Source of the DNA: Planctomycetaceae bacterium
Lineage (GTDB): Bacteria; Planctomycetota; Planctomycetia; Planctomycetales; Planctomycetaceae
Direction: 5' to 3'
Assembly: GCA_947463775.1 (NCBI GenBank)
Contig: CANHVD010000289.1
Location: forward strand, 1 to 7,189
DNA length: 7,189 nucleotides
The stretch's first letter is position 1. Each line of letters starts with the position of its first letter. A program made the translations under genes and the position numbers. The notes under the pieces were generated by a model that was not told the origin of the DNA, searched no databases, and saw nothing but the letters and a program-made list of their open reading frames with translations. Shown piece after piece: positions 1-6,286 of this stretch.

Positions 1-166
1 CAATCCGATCGTCAACTTTCTGAACGATGGATATTGAGTCTGAAAAGATACCGGCTAAACCGGGGCGAGTGGTCTCTTCGTCGGACAGTGCCGACTGATC
101 AACACCACAGAGCAGTATCAGCACCAGCGCGACGTGAGTTGCAGGCGGAATTGATCGACTTCGCAT
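1..166 (-). CDS. Secreted protein, N-terminal fragment (possible PA14-like domain), cut by the window edge
   Basis: An open frame starts at an ATG (166-164) and stays open for 55 codons to the left edge. The first ~30 residues look like a Sec signal peptide: basic n-region (MRSRS), hydrophobic core (VALVLILLCGV), then a polar stretch with possible cleavage near QSALS. The Cys in LILLC lacks a small residue before it, so a lipoprotein signal is unlikely. The mature start, RPGLAGIFSDSISIVQKVDD, resembles the opening strand of PA14-like domains that begin many large secreted planctomycete proteins (Gly-Leu, then a short phrase with Asp). That family call is inference from about 20 residues. A GGAG sequence lies about nine bases before the ATG. 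The gene lies 321 bases downstream of the winged-helix gene on the same strand, so it probably has its own promoter. Confidence 0.55.
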   Translation of the reverse strand, partial: MRSRSIPPATHVALVLILLCGVDQSALSDEETTRPGLAGIFSDSISIVQKVDDRI

Positions 167-344
167 GGTTTCAGGCTCCGGTATGCACAGAATCGGTGAG
201 GCCGAACTCTAGCACAGACAGCGGCAGTCCTGAATCGGGGACCAGAGCCGAATCCCCTGTGGAAATCAGATGTACGGACGAACCACTGAACGGTTTGTCT
301 TCTGGCAGCACCGGCGGCAGCCGTCCAGTGCCCCAATGATTTCA

Positions 345-358
345 CGGGCTCAAGCCCG
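345..358. repeat. Small perfect hairpin
   Basis: CGGGC (345-349) and GCCCG (354-358) are perfectly complementary around a TCAA tetraloop. It lies between two minus-strand genes. No T-run follows on either strand, so a terminator role is not shown. Confidence 0.35.
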
Positions 359-432
359 GCAGTTCGCGCCGCTCCGCTGGTTTTTCAATGGCTTCAATAA
401 GTAATGATGCTGAATGGGCGACTGAATCAGCA

Positions 433-465
433 GGCTGCCAGCCCAACGGCTCATTGGCCGCAGCC
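433..465 (-). terminator. Possible 3' stem-loop of the winged-helix gene
   Basis: GGCTGC (433-438) pairs with GCAGCC (460-465), and further imperfect pairing inside uses CCAA/TTGG. It begins about 22 bases past the stop at 488 on the minus strand. No U-tract follows, so it may be an RNA-end stabilising stem rather than an intrinsic terminator. Confidence 0.3.
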
Positions 466-487
466 GATGCCTTAAGGCCGTATTCTA

Positions 488-874
488 TCAGGCGGCCTGA
501 GCTTTCGCCTCGGATGCACAGTCCATCACGTTGTCTGTGTTGCGAAGATCATCAGCAAAGCACAGCGATTTTCTGGCAACGCATTCCTTGCCGAGATTAC
601 TGAGCTGATACTGGAGACCCACACTACGGCCCGTAAATTCGAACTTGATGAGTCCCTGAGCAATCAAAAAGCCATGAATCGAAGTCAATGATGAGGACTC
701 AAGTCCTGGCACTTCGAGAATTCTGTCCAGCCAGCCAGCGTAGTCTGTGTTTGTCGCTTTGGCAGCCACGTCTCGCACAGCATAACACTCAAGAACTGTA
801 AGACAGTTCTGATCAAAGGTGTCTGGCGGTGTCTGCGTTGTGCTCATGCAAACTGTATCGACAGGATTCGTCAT
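488..874 (-). CDS. Small winged-helix-like protein, function unknown
   Basis: A protein of 128 residues if it starts at the ATG at 874. The core (residues ~20-100) reads like a winged-helix fold: helices in FDQNCLTVLECYAVRDVAAK and YAGWLDRILE, a recognition-helix-like SLTSIHGFLIAQGLIKFEF, a wing in GRSVGLQYQLS, and a closing helix LGKECVARK. The pattern 'loop, HG, LIA.GLIKFE, R.VG..YQLS..G' resembles small planctomycete proteins of unknown role; that link is from memory and not tested. The tail after residue ~104 is polar and Ala-rich. In-frame ATGs also exist at 982, 904 and 847. None has a strong Shine-Dalgarno site, and residues before 874 are Arg-rich and unlike the core. No DNA target or partner is visible. 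It lies 180 bases downstream of the phosphatase-like gene. Confidence 0.6.
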   Translation of the reverse strand: MTNPVDTVCMSTTQTPPDTFDQNCLTVLECYAVRDVAAKATNTDYAGWLDRILEVPGLESSSLTSIHGFLIAQGLIKFEFTGRSVGLQYQLSNLGKECVARKSLCFADDLRNTDNVMDCASEAKAQAA

Positions 875-1054
875 TGCTTTCAGCAGACGAAGTCTCCGTG
901 GCATGATCGTTACGTTCGTCAAGTACTCTTTGATCGGAAAACGGCATTTTTCGATCGCACCCGCGACGGACCTTCTCGGCATCTGCGGAACCTGCAGGCG
1001 ACATTTCCTGATCGCTGTGAAAATCTCCCGAGAAACGTTTCGAGTGACTGCAAA

Positions 1055-3205
1055 TTATTCAAGCAGGAGTTCGTGGAGTTCAATGCCTCCCGCTTTCTGA
1101 TCCACCTCAAAAAACTGAACGCGATCCGTCGCATCAGTGAAGGCGTTCGGAGGAACAATTACGGACCATTCACCATAGCTCGTTGGAGCAACGGATGTTC
1201 TTGTTGTCGCCTGAATTCTGCCGTTGACTGTGACAGCAAGAATTGCCGGTTTGTCAGCCGACGTCGCACCGCTCACCTGGCCATGATAATAGCATGGAAC
1301 CAGATTCTGCTCGCCAGCCTCAGCAGGCAAACACCCTTCGCTTAAAGTGAGCGTGAGTTTTGATTGCGCCGAACTCAGAAGTGGTGAAGCCTCTCGACCA
1401 GACAACTCGGGAAGAAACTGCAGGTCGGTAAATGCTCCCTCAACACCTTTGCCAAAAACTTTATGAAGTCGATCAACGTATTCAAATCGACCGGGGAACG
1501 CGGCTTCAAGGATGATTGCAGGGGAGGCAACGACCATCTTTCGTGGTCGCTCCGGAACTTCAGTCATCAACGATTCACCATCCCAATTTGAGTCCTTCGG
1601 CATTCCCAGAACGTCTGCAATCGTTGGCAGAATATCGATGGTCTCAACGTTTCGATCGGAGATCATCGATTCTGTCTGTTGCGGATACTTGATAAACAAC
1701 GGAACAGGAATCAGGTCAGAAAGAGTTTCCCCCTGCGGATCTCGTCGGCTGCATCCAGCCCGAAATGCGAAACCATGATCAGCCGTGACAACAATCATGG
1801 ACTCGTCGAAAAGTCCTGTTTCTTCCAACCGATCAAGTATTCTGCCCAGACAAAGATCGGCAAACCGGACCTGAAGCAAGTACCTCTGCCATCCTTGATT
1901 GACCAGCCACTCATCATCGCCCCAGGAGCCTGAATCCTCTCCGGGTATCGCATCCGGGCCAATATTCATGCGTCTGTATTGCTTTCCGGAATCAAGCCGT
2001 GTCCATGGGTCATGTGGTGCAGAGATATGCAGGAATCGTAACGCGGGTTGTGCAGATGGCCTCAGACATTTAATGAAATGATCCACTTGCAGATCCTGAT
2101 CCGCATCCCAGAGGTAGACAATTTTCCCGTCCAGAACTTTCGGGTCGGCTGGAGCTGGCGGCAGAAGGCGAAACCATTCTCGGGGTACATCAAGAGCAAG
2201 TGAATCCATCAACTGGGGCAGGCACATCCTTTGGTAGACACGAAGAACAGTATCCAATAAATCAAGAGTCTGACGGGGAATACTCGCCTGCCGGTCAATC
2301 CGCTGAAGATGCTCCGGAGCAAGTTGAGTATACGGTTCAAAGATCGACTGCTGAAATTGTCGCGAGTTATCGAGGAGCCTGAACAGATTCAGCGGGTACT
2401 CACTTTCCACAGGATGTTGAAGTCCGGTCGGAAGGCTGCCGGAGAGTATCGCGGGTAGCGCATGATCCGTTCGTGTATGTACCGTTGAAGCATTGCGATA
2501 AAAGTTGCAGCGATCACTCAGTCTTGCAAACGACGGATATCGCGTTCGATCAACTTCGTGATTCTCATCCAGCAATGCCATCCCACTGAGCCCGTCGAAA
2601 ACAACGAAGATGACAGAAGCCGGAGAGCGTGCGATGACCGGCTGAAAGTATTCGCGAGCCGGCACCATGAGCACTTGTTCCTGAACGGCGGGGTTCAGAA
2701 AAAACACTGCAGGAAACAGAAGGACGCCAACAGCACTTGTAGAGAGCAGTTGTCGAAAGATCTCTGCCCGAAAGTAAAGTCTTGCCAGCCAGCCAGCGGT
2801 GAAAATCGCGGGCAGAAAAAAAACATCCTCCGACAGACTATACAGAGCTCTCCAAAGAGTGGCTGATGCCCAACGCGCGGCATACAACAGCGCGAGCAAC
2901 ATGAGCACGACCATCAGGATAGTACGAATCGCATCTGCGAATTTCGGATAGCCCAGACGATGCAGCACAACACGTAGACTCAGAAACGAAGCGGGAATCC
3001 CCAGTGTGAGTAGTACAACAGCCAGCAGGACAGCCGCCGGTGAGTAATCGTAGTACCGCAGAAAAGCCACATTATTGACAAGGCTGTCCAGGATCGGCTG
3101 CACGACCGCAAACGAATTCAACGCGGACAGATGCAGAAATTCCTGAACCATGGTGGGGCGGTAACTCTGTGCCCGACGGTCGAATGTTGAATCCATTGAT
3201 TCCAT
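1055..3205 (-). CDS. Membrane-anchored sulfatase-like / alkaline-phosphatase-superfamily enzyme
   Basis: 716 residues. The N-terminal part holds about four hydrophobic segments (near 56-78, 94-113, 126-145, 156-171). The catalytic domain spans about 195-535 and should face outward. Superfamily landmarks are visible: metal-binding Asp204 in VIFVVFDGLSG, HISAPHDPW with His398, VVTADHGF with Asp476/His477, and the closing VPLFIKYP and VETIDILPTIADVLG. The sulfatase nucleophile region reads HTRTDHALPAILSG. Counting back from its final Gly puts Thr246 where sulfatases carry the Cys that becomes formylglycine. A phosphatase, or a phospho- or glycerophospho-transferase reaction as in LtaS-type enzymes, is therefore likelier than sulfate-ester hydrolysis. 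Residues ~595-716 form an extra beta-rich tail (ILAVTVNGRIQATTRT). The start lies 18 bases after the methyltransferase stop; Met4 is an alternative start. The substrate is unknown; a surface glycan or lipid is inferred. Confidence 0.82.
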   Translation of the reverse strand: MESMDSTFDRRAQSYRPTMVQEFLHLSALNSFAVVQPILDSLVNNVAFLRYYDYSPAAVLLAVVLLTLGIPASFLSLRVVLHRLGYPKFADAIRTILMVVLMLLALLYAARWASATLWRALYSLSEDVFFLPAIFTAGWLARLYFRAEIFRQLLSTSAVGVLLFPAVFFLNPAVQEQVLMVPAREYFQPVIARSPASVIFVVFDGLSGMALLDENHEVDRTRYPSFARLSDRCNFYRNASTVHTRTDHALPAILSGSLPTGLQHPVESEYPLNLFRLLDNSRQFQQSIFEPYTQLAPEHLQRIDRQASIPRQTLDLLDTVLRVYQRMCLPQLMDSLALDVPREWFRLLPPAPADPKVLDGKIVYLWDADQDLQVDHFIKCLRPSAQPALRFLHISAPHDPWTRLDSGKQYRRMNIGPDAIPGEDSGSWGDDEWLVNQGWQRYLLQVRFADLCLGRILDRLEETGLFDESMIVVTADHGFAFRAGCSRRDPQGETLSDLIPVPLFIKYPQQTESMISDRNVETIDILPTIADVLGMPKDSNWDGESLMTEVPERPRKMVVASPAIILEAAFPGRFEYVDRLHKVFGKGVEGAFTDLQFLPELSGREASPLLSSAQSKLTLTLSEGCLPAEAGEQNLVPCYYHGQVSGATSADKPAILAVTVNGRIQATTRTSVAPTSYGEWSVIVPPNAFTDATDRVQFFEVDQKAGGIELHELLLE

Positions 3206-3223
3206 ACACAGTATCCGAAATGC

Positions 3224-4624
3224 TTATGGTTTCAGCGGCCTCAACTGGAACAGAGTACGAGTGCCCGACGGTAATCCAAATTGCTCCTGCACAACAAAGT
3301 GGCTCTCAACAAGCCTGAGAAACTCTTCCTTGCTGTAGTCAGTAAAGACATCAGTACGGTTTCGCAGTAACAGCTGAACCTGTTCATCGTTCCGATCGAT
3401 AAACTCGATGACGACTGTCGCCTGAAGCGAAGCCAGCCAACGGATAACGTCACTCAGCAGCAGATTGCGTCCAATCACCAGATGATGAATCAATGCGAGA
3501 CACAGCACAAGATCCGGTCGAGAACGTTGCTCCAGTGGTGACCGCTCCAGGCCTCTCCACCCCAGACCCGGAGAAGGATCGCTCAGGTCTGTCACGAGCG
3601 GCACGATGATGCGATTCTTCTCTTCACGCAAAGCTTGATAAAGTCGATCAATCGTTAAATGGTCAGCATCCATCGCCACAACGACTTCAGAACGCTTCGC
3701 TGCAATCCGCGAATAACGTCCCTGATTGCAACCAAGATCCCAAACGGTCTTCCAATGGCCCGACGCGCAGACCTTTTCAACGAATTGCTCTTTGTCGTGC
3801 CCGTCCCGACTGACTGGCCCTGTGACGTTGTCATAGTCAGACCAGACCGACTTTGCTTCTTTCCATTGCAGGCGGCCCACCAGGCGTGTTAGTCCTGCAA
3901 CGTTGTTCTGTATCATCTGCTTATTGAAGCCGTGGGCCTGCAATGATGATGATGTCGAAACCTGCGTTTCGGCGACTGCCTGCAGGCGAGCATGTAGCCA
4001 AACGTGAGTCATGGCGCCAGAACGAAACAGGTCAAACCACGACAAGACTCGCGCAAACTGTTCGGGCAGAATTCCTTCCAGACTGCCTCGCAACCACGGC
4101 TGAAAATGAACGCCCTTCCAGGCCTGCAACATCAGCGGATAAAGAAACATCTGACAGAACTGACGATAGCCTTCCCAGGGCGTCCCGGGATTCATTCGGA
4201 CGATTGACGGTGTGTCGATCAGGATCGGCTGAGTTCCCTGAAACTGAAAGTTGTACGCTGAAGCATCTTTCAGAATACAATCTTCCTTCAGGCTCCGTTC
4301 CATTAACTCAAGCTGCAGCAGCGCGGCATCGCGCAGCATCGAAAAACACCATTCATAGGGCCACGTGATTAACGGCACACGTTCATGCTGGAGTGTGGCA
4401 ACGTAGCCAGTGTTCGGCACCAGGCTTTTTTCTGTCGACGCCAGACTCGTTTGAATAATCTTCTGCGCATTCATGGCCTCCTGAAAAAATGGCCGGGATG
4501 AAACCCAGGTCCATTCCTGAAGCGCCGAGGCATCAATCGCCCGACAGATCAAGCCATCGCTATAAAACACCCGCGCAGACCGGTCTCGAAAAGACCCGTG
4601 GGCAAACTCTTGTGTTGGCACCAT
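3224..4624 (-). CDS. NoeA-like class I SAM-dependent methyltransferase with an extra N-terminal domain
   Basis: 466 residues in two parts. The C-terminal part (~290-440) is a Rossmann methyltransferase: motif I VWDLGCNQGRYS (294-305), the acidic strand end MDAD (318-321) expected to hold the SAM ribose, and DLVLCLALIHHL (371-382) at the motif IV position. The N-terminal part (~10-210) has LITWPYEWCFSMLRDAALL and LKDASAYNFQF followed by ILIDTPS, the signature of NoeA-like proteins named after a rhizobial nodulation gene. The K/D-x4-N...ID spacing recalls the catalytic loop of aminoglycoside-kinase folds; that structural idea is inference. No signal peptide or membrane segment is seen, so it should be cytosolic. 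The ATG lies five bases after the upstream stop, which implies translational coupling; no strong Shine-Dalgarno site is present. The acceptor is unknown, and a surface-glycan precursor is a reasonable guess from its neighbours. Confidence 0.82.
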   Translation of the reverse strand: MVPTQEFAHGSFRDRSARVFYSDGLICRAIDASALQEWTWVSSRPFFQEAMNAQKIIQTSLASTEKSLVPNTGYVATLQHERVPLITWPYEWCFSMLRDAALLQLELMERSLKEDCILKDASAYNFQFQGTQPILIDTPSIVRMNPGTPWEGYRQFCQMFLYPLMLQAWKGVHFQPWLRGSLEGILPEQFARVLSWFDLFRSGAMTHVWLHARLQAVAETQVSTSSSLQAHGFNKQMIQNNVAGLTRLVGRLQWKEAKSVWSDYDNVTGPVSRDGHDKEQFVEKVCASGHWKTVWDLGCNQGRYSRIAAKRSEVVVAMDADHLTIDRLYQALREEKNRIIVPLVTDLSDPSPGLGWRGLERSPLEQRSRPDLVLCLALIHHLVIGRNLLLSDVIRWLASLQATVVIEFIDRNDEQVQLLLRNRTDVFTDYSKEEFLRLVESHFVVQEQFGLPSGTRTLFQLRPLKP

Positions 4625-4629
4625 GGCTG

Positions 4630-4800
4630 TCAGGCATCGGCGCCCGAAGTATTTGGCTTAAGGGGTTCTCGCGAAACCCGCATCGTTCGCCAGAAATGCC
4701 TCACGAGAACCACAATTCCCGCACCGCCACCAACGATCGCCTGGAGCAACATGCTGCCAGTACCAGGGTCAAGATATGCAAATGTCAATATTGTCGTCAT
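4630..4800 (-). CDS. Small membrane protein of the YLDPGTGS type
   Basis: A 56-residue ORF. It opens with MTTILTFAYLDPGTGSMLLQ, followed by one Gly-rich hydrophobic helix (about 17-35, including AIVGGGAGIVVLV), then a basic flank HFWRTMR and a polar tail. The Y-[LI]-DPGTGS-x-[LI]-LQ motif ahead of a single membrane helix recurs in small unannotated bacterial proteins, often, as I recall, near surface-polysaccharide genes. An AGGGGA Shine-Dalgarno site lies six bases before the ATG, the clearest in the window. The stop falls five bases before the methyltransferase ATG, so it is the first gene of the operon. The basic residues after the helix suggest a cytoplasmic C-terminus. It may be a membrane scaffold for the other two products; no catalytic residues are visible. 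Confidence 0.78.
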   Translation of the reverse strand: MTTILTFAYLDPGTGSMLLQAIVGGGAGIVVLVRHFWRTMRVSREPLKPNTSGADA

Positions 4801-4806
4801 TATAAA

Positions 4807-4812
4807 TCCCCT
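4807..4812 (-). promoter_or_regulatory. Ribosome binding site of the small membrane protein gene
   Basis: AGGGGA on the minus strand, six bases before the ATG at 4800. This strong match fixes the start of the 56-residue protein and supports it as a real gene. Confidence 0.7.
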
Positions 4813-4868
4813 GCAGGCTTCAGGTGTTTAATTGGGTCTTCTTCATGTACTCAACTGCAGGCTTCAGG
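4811..4868. repeat. 14-base direct repeat in the operon leader
   Basis: The same 14 bases, CTGCAGGCTTCAGG on the plus strand, occur at 4811-4824 and 4855-4868, 44 bases start to start (about four helical turns). The copy nearer the gene touches the ribosome binding site. The core CTGCAG is palindromic. Such a pair could be an operator for a regulator bound on one DNA face, or a local duplication. Confidence 0.6.
4820..4846 (-). other. Possible leader peptide ORF (8 codons) before the operon
   Basis: An ATG at 4846 opens MKKTQLNT and stops at 4820, 19 bases before the ATG of the small membrane protein. The same frame is open further upstream to a TAA at 4940-4942. It gives ENLKDWATLNRWNSVCVLKP, then AVEYM ahead of the Met, but with no ATG, GTG or TTG in that part. 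It may be a leader peptide, the 3' remnant of a lost gene, or chance. Confidence 0.25.
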
Positions 4869-4972
4869 ACGCAAACACTGTTCCATCGATTGAGTGTCGC
4901 CCAATCTTTCAGATTCTCGTGACTCTGGAATTCCTGTGATTACAATCCCGTTGTCATTTCAATCCCCAAGCC

Positions 4973-4976
4973 GGAG
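4973..4976 (+). promoter_or_regulatory. Putative ribosome binding site deciding the CTG start of tcdA
   Basis: GGAG followed after nine bases by an in-frame CTG at 4986. No other alternative start in this frame has a comparable site, so this supports CTG as the initiation codon. Confidence 0.45.
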
Positions 4977-4985
4977 AAAACAGCC

Positions 4986-6047
4986 CTGAGCCACTCAACT
5001 GAACGTGCGATCAGACCTGAAGACACCTTTATTCAGGCAGAATGTGCAGAGAACGAGCATTGCGACCATCACCATGATGATGAGGCGAGAGAAGAATGCG
5101 AATCCGGTTCCTGTGAATCCACAGCAGGCTCTGCCATTCCTGAACTCAGCGCTGCACTGCCGCGGCAGACAAAGATCCGTGCCTGGGAAGGTTCGCTCGA
5201 AGCCGGCTCACGGCCAAATCGTGAAGACTTACCGGCCCCTCCCGAACGCGTTCACCGACGCTGGGATCGCCTGATTCGTCTCGTCGGCAATGACGGCATT
5301 CGCGGACTGCTGAATTCTCACGTCACTATCTTCGGACTGGGCGGTGTTGGCAGTTATGCTGCCGAGGCACTGGCGCGTTCCGCCGTTGGAAGAATGACGC
5401 TCGTAGATTTTGATGATGTCTGCCTCACGAACGTCAACCGCCAACTTCAGGCTTTCCCTGCGACGGTTGGCCAGTCGAAAGCTCAGCTGCTTGCGGAGCG
5501 AGTACGAGCCATTCATCCGGAAGCGTGGGTCGACCCGATTCAGGCGTTTTACGATGCGTCAACTTCTGATGCTCTGCTGACACCTCGCCCTGATTTTGTC
5601 ATTGACGCCATCGACAACGTCACGTCGAAAGTGTTGCTTCTGGAAACCTGTCTCAAGCAGGGCATTCCTGTCATCAGCATTACCGGGGCCGGTGCGCGAA
5701 TGGATCCCACGCAGATTCGCATCGACGATCTCAGCCGCACCAAAGTCGATCCTTTGGCACGAGTACTCAGAAAGGAACTGGCTCGACGAGGATTCGCGGC
5801 CGAAGGCGATGTGGGGCTTCCCGTTGTTTTCTCTGAGGAAGAAGTTCGAGCTCCCGAGGTTCCTGAATGGGATGTCGAAAAAGGCTTCCAATGCATTTGT
5901 CCTCACCGAGCCGATTCGCCCCATGCCTGCGAAAAGCGCCGAGTGATCTATGGAACAGCAACCTTTATGACCGCTGCCTTCGCGATGGCTGCCGTTTCGG
6001 TGGTCGTTCGTCGTCTGACAGGCAATCCCGGGCACGCCAGAGTGTGA
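4986..6047 (+). CDS. tcdA: tRNA threonylcarbamoyladenosine dehydratase (ct6A37 cyclase), extended, probable CTG start
   Basis: An E1-like enzyme of the ThiF/MoeB fold. TcdA uses ATP to dehydrate t6A at tRNA position 37 to cyclic ct6A in the cytosol. Numbered from CTG 4986 (353 residues; E. coli TcdA has 268), the core begins near 90: HRRWDRLIRLVG, the ATP loop FGLGGVGS (116-123), VDFDDVCLTNVNRQ (140-153, with Arg152), VIDAIDN (205-211) and GAGARMDPTQI (234-244). A C-terminal segment has clustered Cys/His (C303, C305, H307, H313, C315), then a hydrophobic helix. The frame is open from 4923, but no ATG, GTG or TTG occurs in it until 5394, which lies after the ATP loop and cannot be the true start. 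CTG 4986 has GGAG nine bases upstream. The extra ~85 N-terminal residues are acidic and Cys/His-rich. It is transcribed away from the envelope operon. Confidence 0.88.
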   Translation: MSHSTERAIRPEDTFIQAECAENEHCDHHHDDEAREECESGSCESTAGSAIPELSAALPRQTKIRAWEGSLEAGSRPNREDLPAPPERVHRRWDRLIRLVGNDGIRGLLNSHVTIFGLGGVGSYAAEALARSAVGRMTLVDFDDVCLTNVNRQLQAFPATVGQSKAQLLAERVRAIHPEAWVDPIQAFYDASTSDALLTPRPDFVIDAIDNVTSKVLLLETCLKQGIPVISITGAGARMDPTQIRIDDLSRTKVDPLARVLRKELARRGFAAEGDVGLPVVFSEEEVRAPEVPEWDVEKGFQCICPHRADSPHACEKRRVIYGTATFMTAAFAMAAVSVVVRRLTGNPGHARV

Positions 6048-6099
6048 CGTCGGCCGGGCAAGCTTCCTGCAACAAACTTTCGCCCCGGCGCGGGCCGGA

Positions 6100-6150
6100 C
6101 GTTTCATGTAGAAACGGTGCCAGACAGTTCTGATTTTATTTCTGTCCTGG
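6100..6150 (+). terminator. Candidate tcdA terminator region (two hairpins and a T-rich stretch)
   Basis: CGTTTC (6100-6105) and GAAACG (6111-6116) form a perfect 6-bp stem with a 5-base loop, 52 bases after the tcdA stop. Next, CCAGACAG (6120-6127) can pair with CTGT and CTGG (6142-6150) with one bulged base, around a loop containing ATTTTATTT. A smaller alternative, CAGA-cagt-TCTG, directly precedes that T-rich stretch. The stems are weak, so this is tentative. Confidence 0.35.
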
Positions 6151-6163
6151 GCTTTATCGTAGC

Positions 6164-6183
6164 CATCTCTCTCCGCCGAGATG
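6164..6183. repeat. Hairpin with a CCGCC loop
   Basis: CATCTC (6164-6169) pairs with GAGATG (6178-6183) around an 8-base loop TCTCCGCC. The loop is complementary to the loop of the hairpin at 6287-6306. Confidence 0.35.
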
Positions 6184-6286
6184 TGCCTTGCAGGTTTCAC
6201 GTTCAATAACCAATGCAGAGCCCAATGTGCCAACGTGTAGTACGGATCGGCGGACATGACTACGCGACGATGCGACCTGAAAGGCT

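Larger units (their letters stand above)
167..487. other. Intergenic region without a convincing gene
   Basis: About 320 bases between the stop of the winged-helix gene and the start of the secreted-protein gene, both on the minus strand. The frames open here (around 34-345 and 388-603) give Arg-, Cys- and Ser-rich translations with no domain-like pattern. The region holds two hairpin-forming sequences, at 345-358 and 433-465. It should also contain the promoter of the secreted-protein gene, but no clear -35/-10 pair stands out. Confidence 0.6.
4801..4985. promoter_or_regulatory. Divergent control region between the operon and tcdA
   Basis: About 185 bases separate two divergently read units, so promoters for both should lie here. 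It contains the direct repeat, the short leader ORFs (4820-4846 and another at 4851-4886) and both ribosome binding sites. I see no convincing -35/-10 pair on either strand. The best on the minus strand is TTGAGT followed after 16 bases by ATTAAA, which is weak. Confidence 0.5.

Noticed and set aside
34..345. Overlapping plus- and minus-strand frames of about 75-100 codons at the left
   Set aside because: They conflict with the signal-peptide ORF at 1-166 and have Arg/Ser-rich translations without family features.
3943..4368. 141-codon plus-strand frame inside the methyltransferase gene
   Set aside because: It is antisense to a well-supported NoeA-like protein; the translation is Arg/Ser/Thr-rich without motifs.
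4489..4893. 134-codon plus-strand frame across the start of the operon
   Set aside because: It is antisense to the methyltransferase start and the YLDPGTGS gene, both of which have better support.
5064..5082. CATCACCATGATGATG as a possible tag-like or microsatellite repeat
   Set aside because: It is in frame as His and Asp codons of the acidic TcdA extension; the repeat is too short to be a separate element.
5005..5274. 89-codon plus-strand frame starting at GTG within the tcdA extension
   Set aside because: It is the +1 frame of tcdA. Its translation is basic and low in recognisable structure, and the conserved HRRWDRLIRLVG start of the TcdA core is in the other frame.
5394..6047. Starting tcdA at the first in-frame ATG
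   Set aside because: This would remove the ATP-binding loop GLGGVGS and the preceding helix, which are essential in this family and are encoded in the same open frame upstream.
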